Of a stretch of DNA of 49,173 bases, positions 1-6,994 are shown piece by piece; positions within the stretch are counted from its first letter, which is position 1; each line of letters opens with the position of its first letter. Made by a program: the position numbers and the translations under genes. The stretch is from IMG/VR virus record IMGVR_UViG_3300013126_000051, positions 1-49,173 of that record; one strand, written 5' to 3'. The notes below the pieces were generated by a model that saw nothing but the letters and a program-made list of their open reading frames with translations, ran no database searches and was not told the DNA's origin. The DNA comes from a virus.

Positions 1-234
1 GAATATTCAAAATTGATTTCTCAATATGGTAACGGACCGACGCTGCAGTTCATTGAAATACTGAATAACTATAAAGGGGCTTCCGGTAAAAAATATAAGT
101 CCGATTATTCGGCAATACTGACTTGGGTAATTGACAGAGCAAAGAAGGACGGGAAATATATTCCGATCAATGGATCATCAGTAAGATCATACGACACAAG
201 TAATATAATAACCAGTGACAAAGAGGTCAAATAA
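1..234 (+). CDS. C-terminal part of a probable phage replication protein (5' truncated)
   Basis: The reading frame is open from the first base of the window to a TAA at 232-234, so the protein starts upstream. The visible 77 residues end in a segment with SDYSAILTWVIDR and an adjacent KKYKSDY. This resembles the extreme C-terminus of replisome-organiser or initiator proteins in Bacteroidales phages (recalled family resemblance, not searched). It overlaps the DnaB-like helicase gene by 20 bases, which suits a helicase loader or initiator. A TTG at 13 could serve as a start codon, but a truncated longer gene is more likely. Confidence 0.55.
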   Translation, partial: EYSKLISQYGNGPTLQFIEILNNYKGASGKKYKSDYSAILTWVIDRAKKDGKYIPINGSSVRSYDTSNIITSDKEVK

Positions 235-1651
235 TAATCAGGCGATAGCCATGCTTCCCGATTTTGGGAAAACTCCTCCACAGGCAATAGATATGGAGGA
301 GGCTGTTATTGGAGCCATCATGCTTGAAAAGGAGGCATTGACATCTGTTATTGATTTTCTTAAGCCGGAGAGTTTTTATAAAGAGGCTCACCAAAAGATA
401 TTTACTGCAATACTGGACCTGAATCAAAGAACCCATCCGACAGATCTGTTTTCTGTCACTGAATACCTGAGAGCTCATAATGAACTGGACGCAGTAGGGG
501 GCCCGGTTTATATAACCAGTCTTACATCAAAAGTTGTTTCAGCAGTCAATATAGAGTACCATGGCCGCATCGTCGCTCAACGGTTTATGCAGAGAGAAGT
601 GATCCGCATCAGTGCTCAGCTGCAGACTATGGCATTTGATGACACCTATGATGTTACAGAACTTCTGGATTTCGGGGAAATGAGCTTAATGGAGGTATCT
701 GGCAAAATATCCAAGAAGAAAGCTGTTCGCCTGGGGAAGATAGTTGATGGAGTTTACAATGATATAGAAAAGATTCAGAACGGAGAAATGAAACTAGTCG
801 GAGTGCCGACAGGATTTTCAAATATTGATCGCATGACAGGTGGACTCCGTAAGGGGGACTACATCATAATAGCCGGCCGGCCATCGACAGGAAAAACAGC
901 CTTTGGGTGTCAAATAGCAAAGAACGCTGCAGAGTTTGGCTATCCTGTTGGAATATTCTCCTGTGAGATGAGCAGTGAATCCCTGGGAACCAGGTATCTG
1001 TCCGGAACCAGCGGTAGATCTAACATTGAACTGATCAATGGTAATTGTGATCTGCTTGAGGTCATCCAGAGATCAGAAGGATTGCAGTCTCTGGATTTAT
1101 ACATTGACGACACCAGTGCAATATCGGTAGTTGAACTCCGGGCTAAGGTCCGCAGGATGATAACAGAATTCGGCATCAAACTGGTGCTTGTTGATTATCT
1201 GCAATTAATGACAGGGGAGGGCAATAACCGGGAACAGCAGGTTGCTTATATCTCCCGGGGACTAAAGGCAATAGCAAAAGACATGGGAATTCCTGTCATT
1301 GCATTATCACAGCTTAACCGAAGTGTAGAGGCCCGGGCCGACAAGAAACCATCTCTTGCAGATCTCCGGGAGTCCGGCGCCATTGAACAGGATGCAGATA
1401 TTGTTATGTTCTCATTCCCCCCGGCCAAGTATGGAATATTGGATTTCAATGGACTAAACTCAAGAGGAATATTTGTATCGATCATAGCAAAGAACAGGAA
1501 TGGACCAGTAGGAGAAGTTGCTCTCCGGCATAACGATCCTTTCTCGATCATATATCAGGAGGATGATATTGATAGCGTGAAAGAAGAAGTTTTCCCTCCG
1601 GTCAAATATCCGAGAAACTTTGATGAACCGAAATTTTTACAGGAAGGTTAA
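215..1651 (+). CDS. dnaB: Replicative DNA helicase, DnaB family
   Basis: A 478-aa protein with full DnaB architecture. The N-terminal helical domain begins near residue 20 (PPQAIDMEEAVIGAIML). A RecA-like ATPase domain follows, with Walker A GRPSTGKT near residue 221, Walker B LVLVDYLQLM near 324-333, and the downstream IALSQLNRSVE and DLRESGAIEQDADIV motifs typical of DnaB. It should be the hexameric 5'-3' helicase unwinding DNA at the phage replication fork. The start taken here is a GTG overlapping the upstream gene. An ATG at 251 would remove 12 residues that lie before the conserved domain, so the start is uncertain. The length matches the usual 440-500 aa. It heads an early-gene series on the plus strand. 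Confidence 0.95.
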   Translation: MTKRSNNNQAIAMLPDFGKTPPQAIDMEEAVIGAIMLEKEALTSVIDFLKPESFYKEAHQKIFTAILDLNQRTHPTDLFSVTEYLRAHNELDAVGGPVYITSLTSKVVSAVNIEYHGRIVAQRFMQREVIRISAQLQTMAFDDTYDVTELLDFGEMSLMEVSGKISKKKAVRLGKIVDGVYNDIEKIQNGEMKLVGVPTGFSNIDRMTGGLRKGDYIIIAGRPSTGKTAFGCQIAKNAAEFGYPVGIFSCEMSSESLGTRYLSGTSGRSNIELINGNCDLLEVIQRSEGLQSLDLYIDDTSAISVVELRAKVRRMITEFGIKLVLVDYLQLMTGEGNNREQQVAYISRGLKAIAKDMGIPVIALSQLNRSVEARADKKPSLADLRESGAIEQDADIVMFSFPPAKYGILDFNGLNSRGIFVSIIAKNRNGPVGEVALRHNDPFSIIYQEDDIDSVKEEVFPPVKYPRNFDEPKFLQEG

Positions 1652-1670
1652 CAAACATAAAAAGAGAAAC

Positions 1671-2171
1671 ATGGAAACACTAGCAGTCGAATCAACAACA
1701 GAAAAGATCCCATACCTGGTAGCACCAGGGATAGGTCAGGGAGCAAAAAGGAATCCTGAACCATTAAGCAAGGCAGTAGCCCGTGAATTTGGGATACCGG
1801 AAGAAGTCCTTATTGCAAGGATGAACAAAACCCTTAAGACCAGAAAGAGCGAGATCGTTAATGCCCTGCAGACGTATGTATATCTGGTTTACACAGTACA
1901 GGTGTATCATACTGAGATTATCCTGGGAAGCCTCGTGAGAACGCCTATCCCGATGGGATGGAGAGGATCCCCTGTTTTGATAGCCAAGCACTCCGGTTAT
2001 AGTCATTGTTCGATATATCACTGTGAGGAGGTTATTCAGAACTACATCGACACAGAGCCAAGATTCAAAAGGATTGTGTATAAACTCACATATGGACTTC
2101 AGACCGGAGATATTCTTATGCCGGTAACTGTTGAGCGCGACACAGAGGTTAAGACAACACAGAAAAACTGA
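1671..2171 (+). CDS. DnaA domain IV-like DNA-binding protein (putative)
   Basis: 166 residues from the ATG at 1671. An in-frame start at 1620 is rejected because it would run deep into dnaB. Residues from about 28 show the pattern of the C-terminal DNA-binding domain of DnaA: an AREFGI segment, then KTRKSEIVNALQTYVYL, then a histidine-containing helix (KHSGYSHCSIYHCEEVIQN) and a TEPRFKRIV end. In DnaA this fold binds the 9-mer boxes at the origin. Here the AAA+ domain is absent, so it may be a stand-alone origin-binding or regulatory protein. Position just after dnaB supports a replication role. The assignment rests on motif pattern only. Confidence 0.5.
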   Translation: METLAVESTTEKIPYLVAPGIGQGAKRNPEPLSKAVAREFGIPEEVLIARMNKTLKTRKSEIVNALQTYVYLVYTVQVYHTEIILGSLVRTPIPMGWRGSPVLIAKHSGYSHCSIYHCEEVIQNYIDTEPRFKRIVYKLTYGLQTGDILMPVTVERDTEVKTTQKN

Positions 2172-2176
2172 AAGCC

Positions 2177-2857
2177 ATGACACAGAAAGGCAATATGTAT
2201 ACCTGGGCTAAGCCCTGGAACCCGCTGGCCGGAGAGTGTCCGCATAAATGTGGTTACTGCAGCACCAAAACCCTAAAGAGATTTCCGATTGTCGCTGAGA
2301 AATATTCAGGACCGCTTAGGCTTGACCAGAAAGAGATGGAGAAGGACCTGGGCAAGGGCAAAACAATCTTTGTATGTGGTCAGAATGATCTATTTGCAGC
2401 GGAGGTTCCTACAGATGTTATTCGCCAGGTGCTCGAGAAATGTACGAAACATCCTGACAATACCTACTTCTTCCAAACGAAGAATCCTGATCGCATGATC
2501 CCGTTTCTTAAGTTTTTTCCGGATAAAAGTATCTTCTGTACTACGGTTGAATCAAACAGGACCCATCAGTCAATGCTGCATTGCCCTCCTGTATCTGAAA
2601 GGATAATAGCCATGCGCAATATCCGAAATATAGGCTATCGCACAGAGATCACTATTGAGCCGATAATGGATTTTGACATCGACGAATTCATTGATCTTAT
2701 TCGCTATGCCATGCCTGCAAAGATAAACATCGGGGCAGACAGCAAAAATCACCATCTTCCTGAGCCCTCCCGGGATAAGCTCATCATCTTCATTAAGGCT
2801 CTTGAGGCTATTACGGTGGTAGAACAGAAGTCAAACCTCAAAAGATTACTGAAATGA
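2177..2857 (+). CDS. Radical SAM-like protein, DUF5131 / phage Gp37-Gp68 family
   Basis: A 226-aa protein with a C-x3-C-x2-C cluster motif (CPHKCGYC, residues 21-28) preceded by TWAKPWNPLAGE. This is characteristic of the DUF5131 phage proteins, which are predicted radical SAM enzymes carrying a [4Fe-4S] cluster. Further family signatures are GQNDLFAAEVP near residue 72 and FFQTKNPDRM near 102. Substrate and role are not established for the family. It lies 5 bases after the DnaA-like gene and overlaps the next gene by 4 bases, so it is part of the early operon. It may modify a nucleic acid or a peptide (inference). Confidence 0.8.
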   Translation: MTQKGNMYTWAKPWNPLAGECPHKCGYCSTKTLKRFPIVAEKYSGPLRLDQKEMEKDLGKGKTIFVCGQNDLFAAEVPTDVIRQVLEKCTKHPDNTYFFQTKNPDRMIPFLKFFPDKSIFCTTVESNRTHQSMLHCPPVSERIIAMRNIRNIGYRTEITIEPIMDFDIDEFIDLIRYAMPAKINIGADSKNHHLPEPSRDKLIIFIKALEAITVVEQKSNLKRLLK

Positions 2858-3048
2858 TACTCTTTCAGGGAAAACTACGCAAGCGCCTTGCTCGCAGACT
2901 GCTCCAACTCGAATACGAAAAGGAGCGGATGACTGAAGAAAGAAAACAGTCCGGAGTCATCTCAAACTCCCGGGTGTACTCAGCAATGCTCCTTCATGAA
3001 AAGGAAATACAGTTACTGATCAATGAAATTAAAGACTTACTGAAATGA
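2854..3048 (+). CDS. Small basic helical protein, unknown function
   Basis: 64 residues starting at an ATG that overlaps the TGA of the radical SAM gene. The sequence is rich in Arg, Lys and Glu with heptad-like leucines (KRLARRLLQLEYEKERM, LLHEKEIQLLINEIKDLL), so it is probably a short coiled coil. No family is recognised. It overlaps the transglycosylase gene start by 4 bases and is co-translated with its neighbours. Confidence 0.6.
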   Translation: MILFQGKLRKRLARRLLQLEYEKERMTEERKQSGVISNSRVYSAMLLHEKEIQLLINEIKDLLK

Positions 3049-3461
3049 AAACACTCCTTCTTATCACAATGCTCTGTATCCCGCTGGTAGTTTATGGTCC
3101 ACGGACCACAGAAATAAGCCTCCCTGCCTCTAACGGCATTAATCCCTATGAAACCCTTTACCGGGCCATAGCTGTCGTAGAATCAAATAATAACCCCGCT
3201 GCCGTCAATTTTGAGAAGAACGGTTACTCAGTGGGGATCCTTCAGATCAGACAGGGAATGGTGACGGATTTCAACCGGGCCACCGGGAAGAACTACCACC
3301 TATATGACTGCTTCCAGGAGCAGGTGAGTGCGGAGATCTTCTATTGGCACTGTTCGAAGTTCAGGATTGACGATATAGAGTCTATGAGCCGTTCCTGGAA
3401 TGGAAGAGGCCCAGCGACAAATAAATATTGGAGTAAAGTTTCAAAATATTTATTCAAATGA
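3045..3461 (+). CDS. Exported lytic transglycosylase-like muramidase (endolysin candidate)
   Basis: 138 residues. Residues 1-19 form a signal peptide (MKTLLLITMLCIPLVVYG). The remainder has features of the SLT/lysozyme-like fold: a catalytic-type glutamate in AVVESNNNPAAVN (about residue 47), then YSVGILQIRQGMVTD, then a late SRSWNGRG segment. The expected activity is cleavage of the MurNAc-GlcNAc bond in peptidoglycan in the periplasm. It is either the phage endolysin or an entry or release muramidase. The next reading frame overlaps its stop by 4 bases and begins with a lipoprotein-type leader, which would suit a lysis cassette. Family assignment is from motifs. Confidence 0.75.
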   Translation: MKTLLLITMLCIPLVVYGPRTTEISLPASNGINPYETLYRAIAVVESNNNPAAVNFEKNGYSVGILQIRQGMVTDFNRATGKNYHLYDCFQEQVSAEIFYWHCSKFRIDDIESMSRSWNGRGPATNKYWSKVSKYLFK

Positions 3462-3483
3462 GACGAATGTTTCAAATATTGTG

Positions 3484-3491
3484 TATTTTTG
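3484..3491 (+). promoter_or_regulatory. Possible -7 promoter element of leader RNA copy 1
   Basis: TATTTTTG fits the Bacteroidota -7 consensus TAnnTTTG. It sits at the same distance upstream of the leader RNA (2 bases before ATTGC) as the well-formed promoter of copy 2 at 35407-35414. No convincing -33 TTTG lies at the right distance, so this promoter may be weak or decayed. Confidence 0.35.
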
Positions 3492-3492
3492 T

Positions 3493-3616
3493 ATTGCTAC
3501 TCATATCCATTTCCTGTGAAGCAATTCATGACACAAAGAAACAGAGGGGACATACCAGTGCAAGTCTGGCAGTCATATTCGAGCTTCGCTTGGATGTGGG
3601 TAGCAGTGATCCCCTC
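3493..3616 (+). ncRNA. Structured leader RNA, copy 1
   Basis: A candidate cis-acting RNA. The outer stem P1 pairs GAGGGGA (3544-3550) with TCCCCTC (3610-3616). Inside it TACC (3553-3556) can pair with GGTA (3599-3602). A first hairpin has CCAG (3555-3558) and CTGG (3566-3569) around the loop TGCAAGT. A second pairs ATTCGAGC (3577-3584) with GCTTGGAT (3588-3595). A weaker upstream pairing is ATTGC (3493-3497) with GCAAT (3521-3525), which may include the transcription start. The homologous copy at 35416-35539 has every element at the same spacing, with changes on both sides of the stems. It lies 28 bases before the start of the small protein at 3644. Reading frames are open across it, so a coding role is the alternative. 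Confidence 0.6.
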
Positions 3617-3643
3617 CATTCGTTTTATAAAATCAATTTATTT

Positions 3644-3889
3644 ATGCTACCCACAAATGACTACTGCAGTAAAACTGCTTTATCGGCTATTTCAGCCGAC
3701 GAAATTCTGAGTGATCTATTAATTACTGACGACATCTCCCGGATGCGCCAGCATTTAAGGCAGGCCTTAGACAATTATCTATTGTCAGAAGAGGAACTTA
3801 GAATAAAGAAACAGGTCTACTCGACCTTTCTTGCTCTTGATGTCATGCTTTGTAAGTCTGAATCAATCAAAGAAAGGGGGGTGTTATGA
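3644..3889 (+). CDS. Small MLPTND-type protein, copy 1 (unknown function)
   Basis: 81 residues from the ATG at 3644. The start was chosen because the paralogue at 35567 begins with the same MLPTND after an equally long leader. Shared features are MLPTND, then (I/L)(S/L)xxEIL(S/N)DL(L/M)I(T/S)DD, then a helical C-terminal half. The frame stays open upstream to an ATG at 3458 and would then encode MRRMFQILCIFVLLLISISC, a lipoprotein-like leader, overlapping the transglycosylase stop. A 143-aa product is therefore possible. The stop overlaps the ATG of the HNH/AP2 gene (ATGA), implying translational coupling. Function unknown. Confidence 0.6.
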   Translation: MLPTNDYCSKTALSAISADEILSDLLITDDISRMRQHLRQALDNYLLSEEELRIKKQVYSTFLALDVMLCKSESIKERGVL

Positions 3890-4416
3890 GTTACTATAAA
3901 GGAGAAGCTGTGTCTGGATCGCAACTATATAAAAGATGGATCGGCATTAAGTCGAGGGTAAATAATCCTAGGAGCACTAATTACAAGAATTATGGCGGAC
4001 GTGGAATAAAAATATGCTATGAATGGTATGATTTTATGAATTTTAAAAAATGGGCTGAATTTAACGGATATGCCCATCATTTAACCATTGACAGGATTAA
4101 TCCAGACGGAGATTATTGTCCGGAAAATTGCAGATGGATAACCAAGGGATTGAATAGCAAGAGTCAATCAAGAAAGAACGAATTAAGTTGTATTCACAAA
4201 AAGGGTAATGGCTTTTATGTTCAAATTAATTATTTAGGAAAAATAATCTATATAGGGTATGTCTCTAATATTGAGGATGCGATCGCATTAAGGAATACTG
4301 CTATTGTTGATATTAGGTTAGGTTTTGTCTCAAAGTATCTTAATAAACCAAAGTTAGATCGCAAAAACCTTATGAGAGATGTATTTACTGGACAATTCAA
4401 TACTGGAACAAAGTAA
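3886..4416 (+). CDS. HNH-type endonuclease with AP2-like DNA-binding domain (homing endonuclease)
   Basis: 176 residues. The N-terminal part contains YKRWIGIKSRVNNPRS, NYGGRGIKICYEW and HHLTIDRINPDGDYCPENCRW, a pattern typical of phage HNH-family homing nucleases. Residues about 105-145 (GNGFYVQINYLGKIIYIGYV) match an AP2-type DNA-binding domain. Such genes are usually selfish elements that cut unoccupied alleles. The gene is visibly more A+T rich than the genes before it, consistent with recent acquisition. It is coupled by ATGA overlap to the small MLPTND protein behind leader RNA copy 1, in the slot occupied by a Rha antirepressor in copy 2. Confidence 0.8.
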   Translation: MSYYKGEAVSGSQLYKRWIGIKSRVNNPRSTNYKNYGGRGIKICYEWYDFMNFKKWAEFNGYAHHLTIDRINPDGDYCPENCRWITKGLNSKSQSRKNELSCIHKKGNGFYVQINYLGKIIYIGYVSNIEDAIALRNTAIVDIRLGFVSKYLNKPKLDRKNLMRDVFTGQFNTGTK

Positions 4417-4426
4417 AACTTATCCT

Positions 4427-4744
4427 ATGAACCCACATTTTATAATTCTCGCATGTATCGGCATGCTGATCGGATGGCTGATAGCATTTGTGCTGGTCAG
4501 CATTTTTGAACACAGAATGAAAACCTTCAAGTACCTGGAAAAGATCAGCTACCTAGAGATCTTTGTCACCGAGACTGCTGTGAATAAGACCAGCATGAAG
4601 TACATCCTTGATGAGTTCAGTGAGATACATTGTGTCAACATGAACCGTAAGCGCACATCAGAACTATACGAGCGGTTCCGGAAAAAATTCAAGCGGTACC
4701 TGAAGAATGATGATGGAGTTATTCAAATCAAAAAGATAGCGTGA
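4427..4744 (+). CDS. Single-pass membrane protein, unknown
   Basis: 105 residues from ATG 4427. An upstream in-frame ATG at 4379 would overlap the endonuclease gene by 38 bases and is less likely. Residues about 5-27 are a strong transmembrane helix (IILACIGMLIGWLIAFVLVS), followed by a basic cytoplasmic region (RKRTSELYERFRKKFKRYLK). No family is recognised. Its stop overlaps the next ATG (TGATG). Small inner-membrane proteins in this position are often lysis accessory or exclusion proteins, but nothing here decides that. Confidence 0.6.
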   Translation: MNPHFIILACIGMLIGWLIAFVLVSIFEHRMKTFKYLEKISYLEIFVTETAVNKTSMKYILDEFSEIHCVNMNRKRTSELYERFRKKFKRYLKNDDGVIQIKKIA

Positions 4745-5001
4745 TGGAACTGCTAGTTAAAACTACTGCAAAACTGTACGAATGCAGAGACACAGCAAAA
4801 CGGTTTTTCGGCTCAGAATTTAATGATGCAGTAAAGCCATACAAAAATGTTCTTCTTGATCATAAGAAAGCATCTGGGAAGGAAACTCTTGAGTGTTTGA
4901 TAGACTGCCTTAAATCTGACTCAATTCAGGGCAATGGAATGGCAGTGCTGATGTTTAATGCTGCAGCCGTTGAGTTAATTGAAAATTTATTACAGCCATG
5001 A
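4744..5001 (+). CDS. Hypothetical protein
   Basis: 85 residues from ATG 4744, which overlaps the preceding stop. A GTG three bases earlier is possible. The protein is a soluble, mostly helical sequence (TTAKLYECRDTAKRFFG, ETLECLIDCLKSD, MAVLMFNAAAVELIENLL). No family is recognised. It overlaps the next gene by 4 bases. Confidence 0.6.
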   Translation: MELLVKTTAKLYECRDTAKRFFGSEFNDAVKPYKNVLLDHKKASGKETLECLIDCLKSDSIQGNGMAVLMFNAAAVELIENLLQP

Positions 5002-5252
5002 CACGCCGACAGGAAACATATCTCAGGTTATTCATGCTGATGGGAGTGCTTATGATAGCAATGCTTATCTATCTCGGCAGCCAGTGGATAGAGGACAAAG
5101 TACCTGCAATCCTCAAAACGATGAACGACATCCAGGGAGTGCTTATCTGGATACTTCTTGTGCTTATACTGATCCCGGCATTGATCTGCCTGGTGATCTA
5201 TTTCGGTACCGTACGAGATAGTGATAATAACTGGAACCCGATGACAAAGTAA
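4998..5252 (+). CDS. Small two-pass membrane protein
   Basis: 84 residues with hydrophobic helices at about 10-27 (LFMLMGVLMIAMLIYLG) and 47-70 (VLIWILLVLILIPALICLVI). Its start codon overlaps the previous stop (ATGA). Two helices with a short hydrophilic loop would suit a holin or antiholin, but no holin family signature is recognisable, so this is only a possibility. Confidence 0.6.
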   Translation: MTRRQETYLRLFMLMGVLMIAMLIYLGSQWIEDKVPAILKTMNDIQGVLIWILLVLILIPALICLVIYFGTVRDSDNNWNPMTK

Positions 5253-5269
5253 CTTAACTTAAAATAGAG

Positions 5270-6151
5270 ATGAAAAAAGAAATTATTACAAAAGGCTATA
5301 AGGGATTCGACATGAATCTTAAGTGCCGTGATTTCCAGTATGAAATTGGAAAAGAATTTGAAACAGATAAAGAACCTGCAAGATGCACTGAGAATGGATT
5401 TCATTTTTGTGAAAATCCCTTAGATGTTTTCGGTTACTATCCTGTCGGACAAAGTCGATTTACAGAAGTTGAGGGAATTGGGGAAGTATCAAAAGATGGT
5501 TCGGATACAAAAGTGGCCGTGTCAAAAATCAGAATAGGTGCAGAAATTAGTTTGCATAAAATGATCGAAGCGGGAATTAAATTCATTTTTGAAAGAACTA
5601 CCATGTCCAAAGAAAACACCAATAAGGAAGATAAAAGACACGCTTCCAATTCCGGGTACAGGGGTGCAGCTTCCAATTCCGGGTACAGGGGTGCAGCTTC
5701 CAATTCCGGGAACAGGGGTGCAGCTTCCAATTCCGGGGACAGGGGTGCAGCTTCCAATTCCGGGGACTGGGGTGCAGCTTCCAATTCCGGGGACAGGGGT
5801 GCAGCTTCCAATTCCGGGGACAGGGGTGCAGCTTCCAATTCCGGGGACAGGGGTGCAGCTTCCAATTCCGGGTACAGGGGTGCAGCTTCCAATTCCGGGG
5901 GCAGGGGTGCAGCCGTTACAATAGGCACATCTTCTTGTGCCGAGACGTCAGGAAAAGATTCGTTTGCCTGTGCTCTAGGAATAGACAATAAGGCTAAGGG
6001 CTGTATTGGTTCATGGATAATTTTATCTGAATGGAAAGAAACGGAAACTTCTTGGGAATTAAAAACCGTTAAATCTGTAAAGGTGGACGGAAAGAAGATA
6101 AAAGACAATACATGGTATCAGTTGAAGGGTAGGAAATTAGTTGAAGTATAA
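5270..6151 (+). CDS. DUF7666-type protein with a nine-residue tandem repeat region
   Basis: 293 residues. The N-terminal part (KGYKGFDMNLKCRDFQY, ARCTENGFHFCENPLDVFGYY) matches the DUF7666 domain found in phage and prophage proteins. Residues about 125-214 consist of ten copies of a nonapeptide A-S-N-S-G-x-R-G-A, where x is Tyr, Asn, Asp or Gly; one copy has Trp in place of Arg. The region resembles pentapeptide-type or glycine-rich solenoid repeats. A C-terminal domain follows (GIDNKAKGCIGSWIILSEW). The role is unknown; repeats of this kind may mediate binding. The repeat array is near identical at DNA level, so copy number could vary. Confidence 0.75.
   Translation: MKKEIITKGYKGFDMNLKCRDFQYEIGKEFETDKEPARCTENGFHFCENPLDVFGYYPVGQSRFTEVEGIGEVSKDGSDTKVAVSKIRIGAEISLHKMIEAGIKFIFERTTMSKENTNKEDKRHASNSGYRGAASNSGYRGAASNSGNRGAASNSGDRGAASNSGDWGAASNSGDRGAASNSGDRGAASNSGDRGAASNSGYRGAASNSGGRGAAVTIGTSSCAETSGKDSFACALGIDNKAKGCIGSWIILSEWKETETSWELKTVKSVKVDGKKIKDNTWYQLKGRKLVEV
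5642..5911 (+). repeat. Ten tandem 27-bp repeats
   Basis: Ten head-to-tail units of 27 bp, each starting GCTTCCAATTCCGGG and ending AGGGGTGCA, fill 270 bases inside the DUF7666 gene. Differences are concentrated at one codon (TAC, AAC, GAC or GGC), plus a TGG for AGG substitution in one unit. The array is open in several frames on both strands, so the antisense open frames there are repeat artefacts. Confidence 0.95.
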
Positions 6152-6168
6152 TCTTAAATCACATAGCT

Positions 6169-6357
6169 ATGAACGAACTACTCATTGATCGCATCAATGG
6201 AATTGTCCTGAAGTTTTACGGGCTGACAGAGATATACAGTCAGTTTGCAAAAGGTGATGACTCGCTGAGGATCGTTAAGATTATCGAGACATTGCCGGAT
6301 AGCCTATGGGTTGAATCGAAATGTAATTGTGATCCGACGTTTTGTCCGGAGTATTAA
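6169..6357 (+). CDS. Hypothetical protein
   Basis: 62 residues, no recognised family. The C-terminus contains three cysteines in CNCDPTFCPEY, which could bind a metal or form a disulfide. It lies 17 bases after the DUF7666 gene and 18 before the next gene, in the same direction. Confidence 0.5.
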   Translation: MNELLIDRINGIVLKFYGLTEIYSQFAKGDDSLRIVKIIETLPDSLWVESKCNCDPTFCPEY

Positions 6358-6375
6358 CTAAAAATAAACTAAAAT

Positions 6376-6711
6376 ATGGAAGCAGAAAAATTTGAAGCGT
6401 GGGCTATCGTCGAGCTGTTCGGGCATAGCCAGATAGCAGGCAAATGTTCAGAGCAGAATATTGCCGGAACCAATATGCTCAGGATCGATGTGCCGGAGAC
6501 GGACGACAGCCCTGGATTTACCCGCCTTCTTGGAAGCGGAGCTATTTATGCGATTAATCCGGTAACTGAGGATCACGCCAGACACTGGGCTGCAAAGCTC
6601 AGGCTTAAGCCTATTCAGGTATGGGATATTCAGGAGTACATAAAGAAAAACAAGCCTGCACTTGCGGCCGCAATTAATGAAGATGAAACACCATTCATGG
6701 ACGAAGATTAA
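6376..6711 (+). CDS. Conserved phage protein of unknown function
   Basis: 111 residues. The core KFEAWAIVELFGHSQIAGK, then LRIDVPETDD and FTRLLGSGAIYAINPVTED, matches a small protein seen repeatedly in phages and prophages of many hosts, often near replication genes. No biochemical role is known to me. It is the last gene before the structured noncoding region. Confidence 0.7.
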   Translation: MEAEKFEAWAIVELFGHSQIAGKCSEQNIAGTNMLRIDVPETDDSPGFTRLLGSGAIYAINPVTEDHARHWAAKLRLKPIQVWDIQEYIKKNKPALAAAINEDETPFMDED

Positions 6712-6713
6712 TT

Positions 6714-6840
6714 AAACTCCCCGCTCGCTGCCTGCTTCGTTCTTTCGTATAAGTCATTGAAGTACTCATGTCTGATTAACGAGGTTGAACGGTCGCCCAT
6801 AGCAGGCAGTTCGGCAGGGGTGCCAGATCGGGGAGTTTTT
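6714..6840 (+). ncRNA. Structured RNA ending in an intrinsic terminator
   Basis: A ten-base-pair closing stem joins AAACTCCCCG (6714-6723) to CGGGGAGTTT (6829-6838), followed by T residues. Inside lie an eight-pair stem CTGCCTGC (6728-6735) / GCAGGCAG (6802-6809), a shorter pairing CGTTC (6738-6742) / GAACG (6787-6791), and a hairpin GGCA-GGGG-TGCC (6813-6824). This is far more structure than a simple terminator needs. It is either an elaborate 3' end of the upstream operon or a separate small RNA. No known family was recognised. Confidence 0.5.
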
Positions 6841-6872
6841 AATACACAAATGTTGATAAATCAATGCTAATA

Positions 6873-6906
6873 TTTGCGTAAAATTGTTATAATTACTGTA
6901 TATTTG
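6873..6906 (+). promoter_or_regulatory. Bacteroidota-type promoter
   Basis: TTTG at 6873-6876 and TATATTTG at 6899-6906 match the -33 and -7 (TAnnTTTG) elements, separated by 22 bases. The promoter at 34606-34639 has the same -7 sequence and the same spacing. Transcription would start near 6912 and run through the hairpin at 6936-6971, the tRNA-like gene and the structured region. Confidence 0.6.
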
Positions 6907-6935
6907 ATCTGTTCATATACTTTCTTTTTTCCACG

Positions 6936-6971
6936 GGGGCAGGATAATTCAGGGTAGAAGATGCCTGCCCC
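6936..6971 (+). ncRNA. Eight-pair hairpin at the 5' end of the noncoding transcript
   Basis: GGGGCAGG (6936-6943) pairs perfectly with CCTGCCCC (6964-6971) about 25 bases after the predicted transcription start. There is no T tract after it, so it is not a terminator. It may be a 5' structural element of the longer noncoding RNA. Confidence 0.4.
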
Positions 6972-6994
6972 TTATTTCAGAAGTTCTTTTACAT

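Noticed and set aside
5437-6108. Antisense and alternate-frame open frames across the 27-bp repeats
   Set aside because: The repeat length is a multiple of three and stop-free in several frames, so long open frames there are expected by chance; only the plus-strand frame has a conserved non-repeat domain on both sides.
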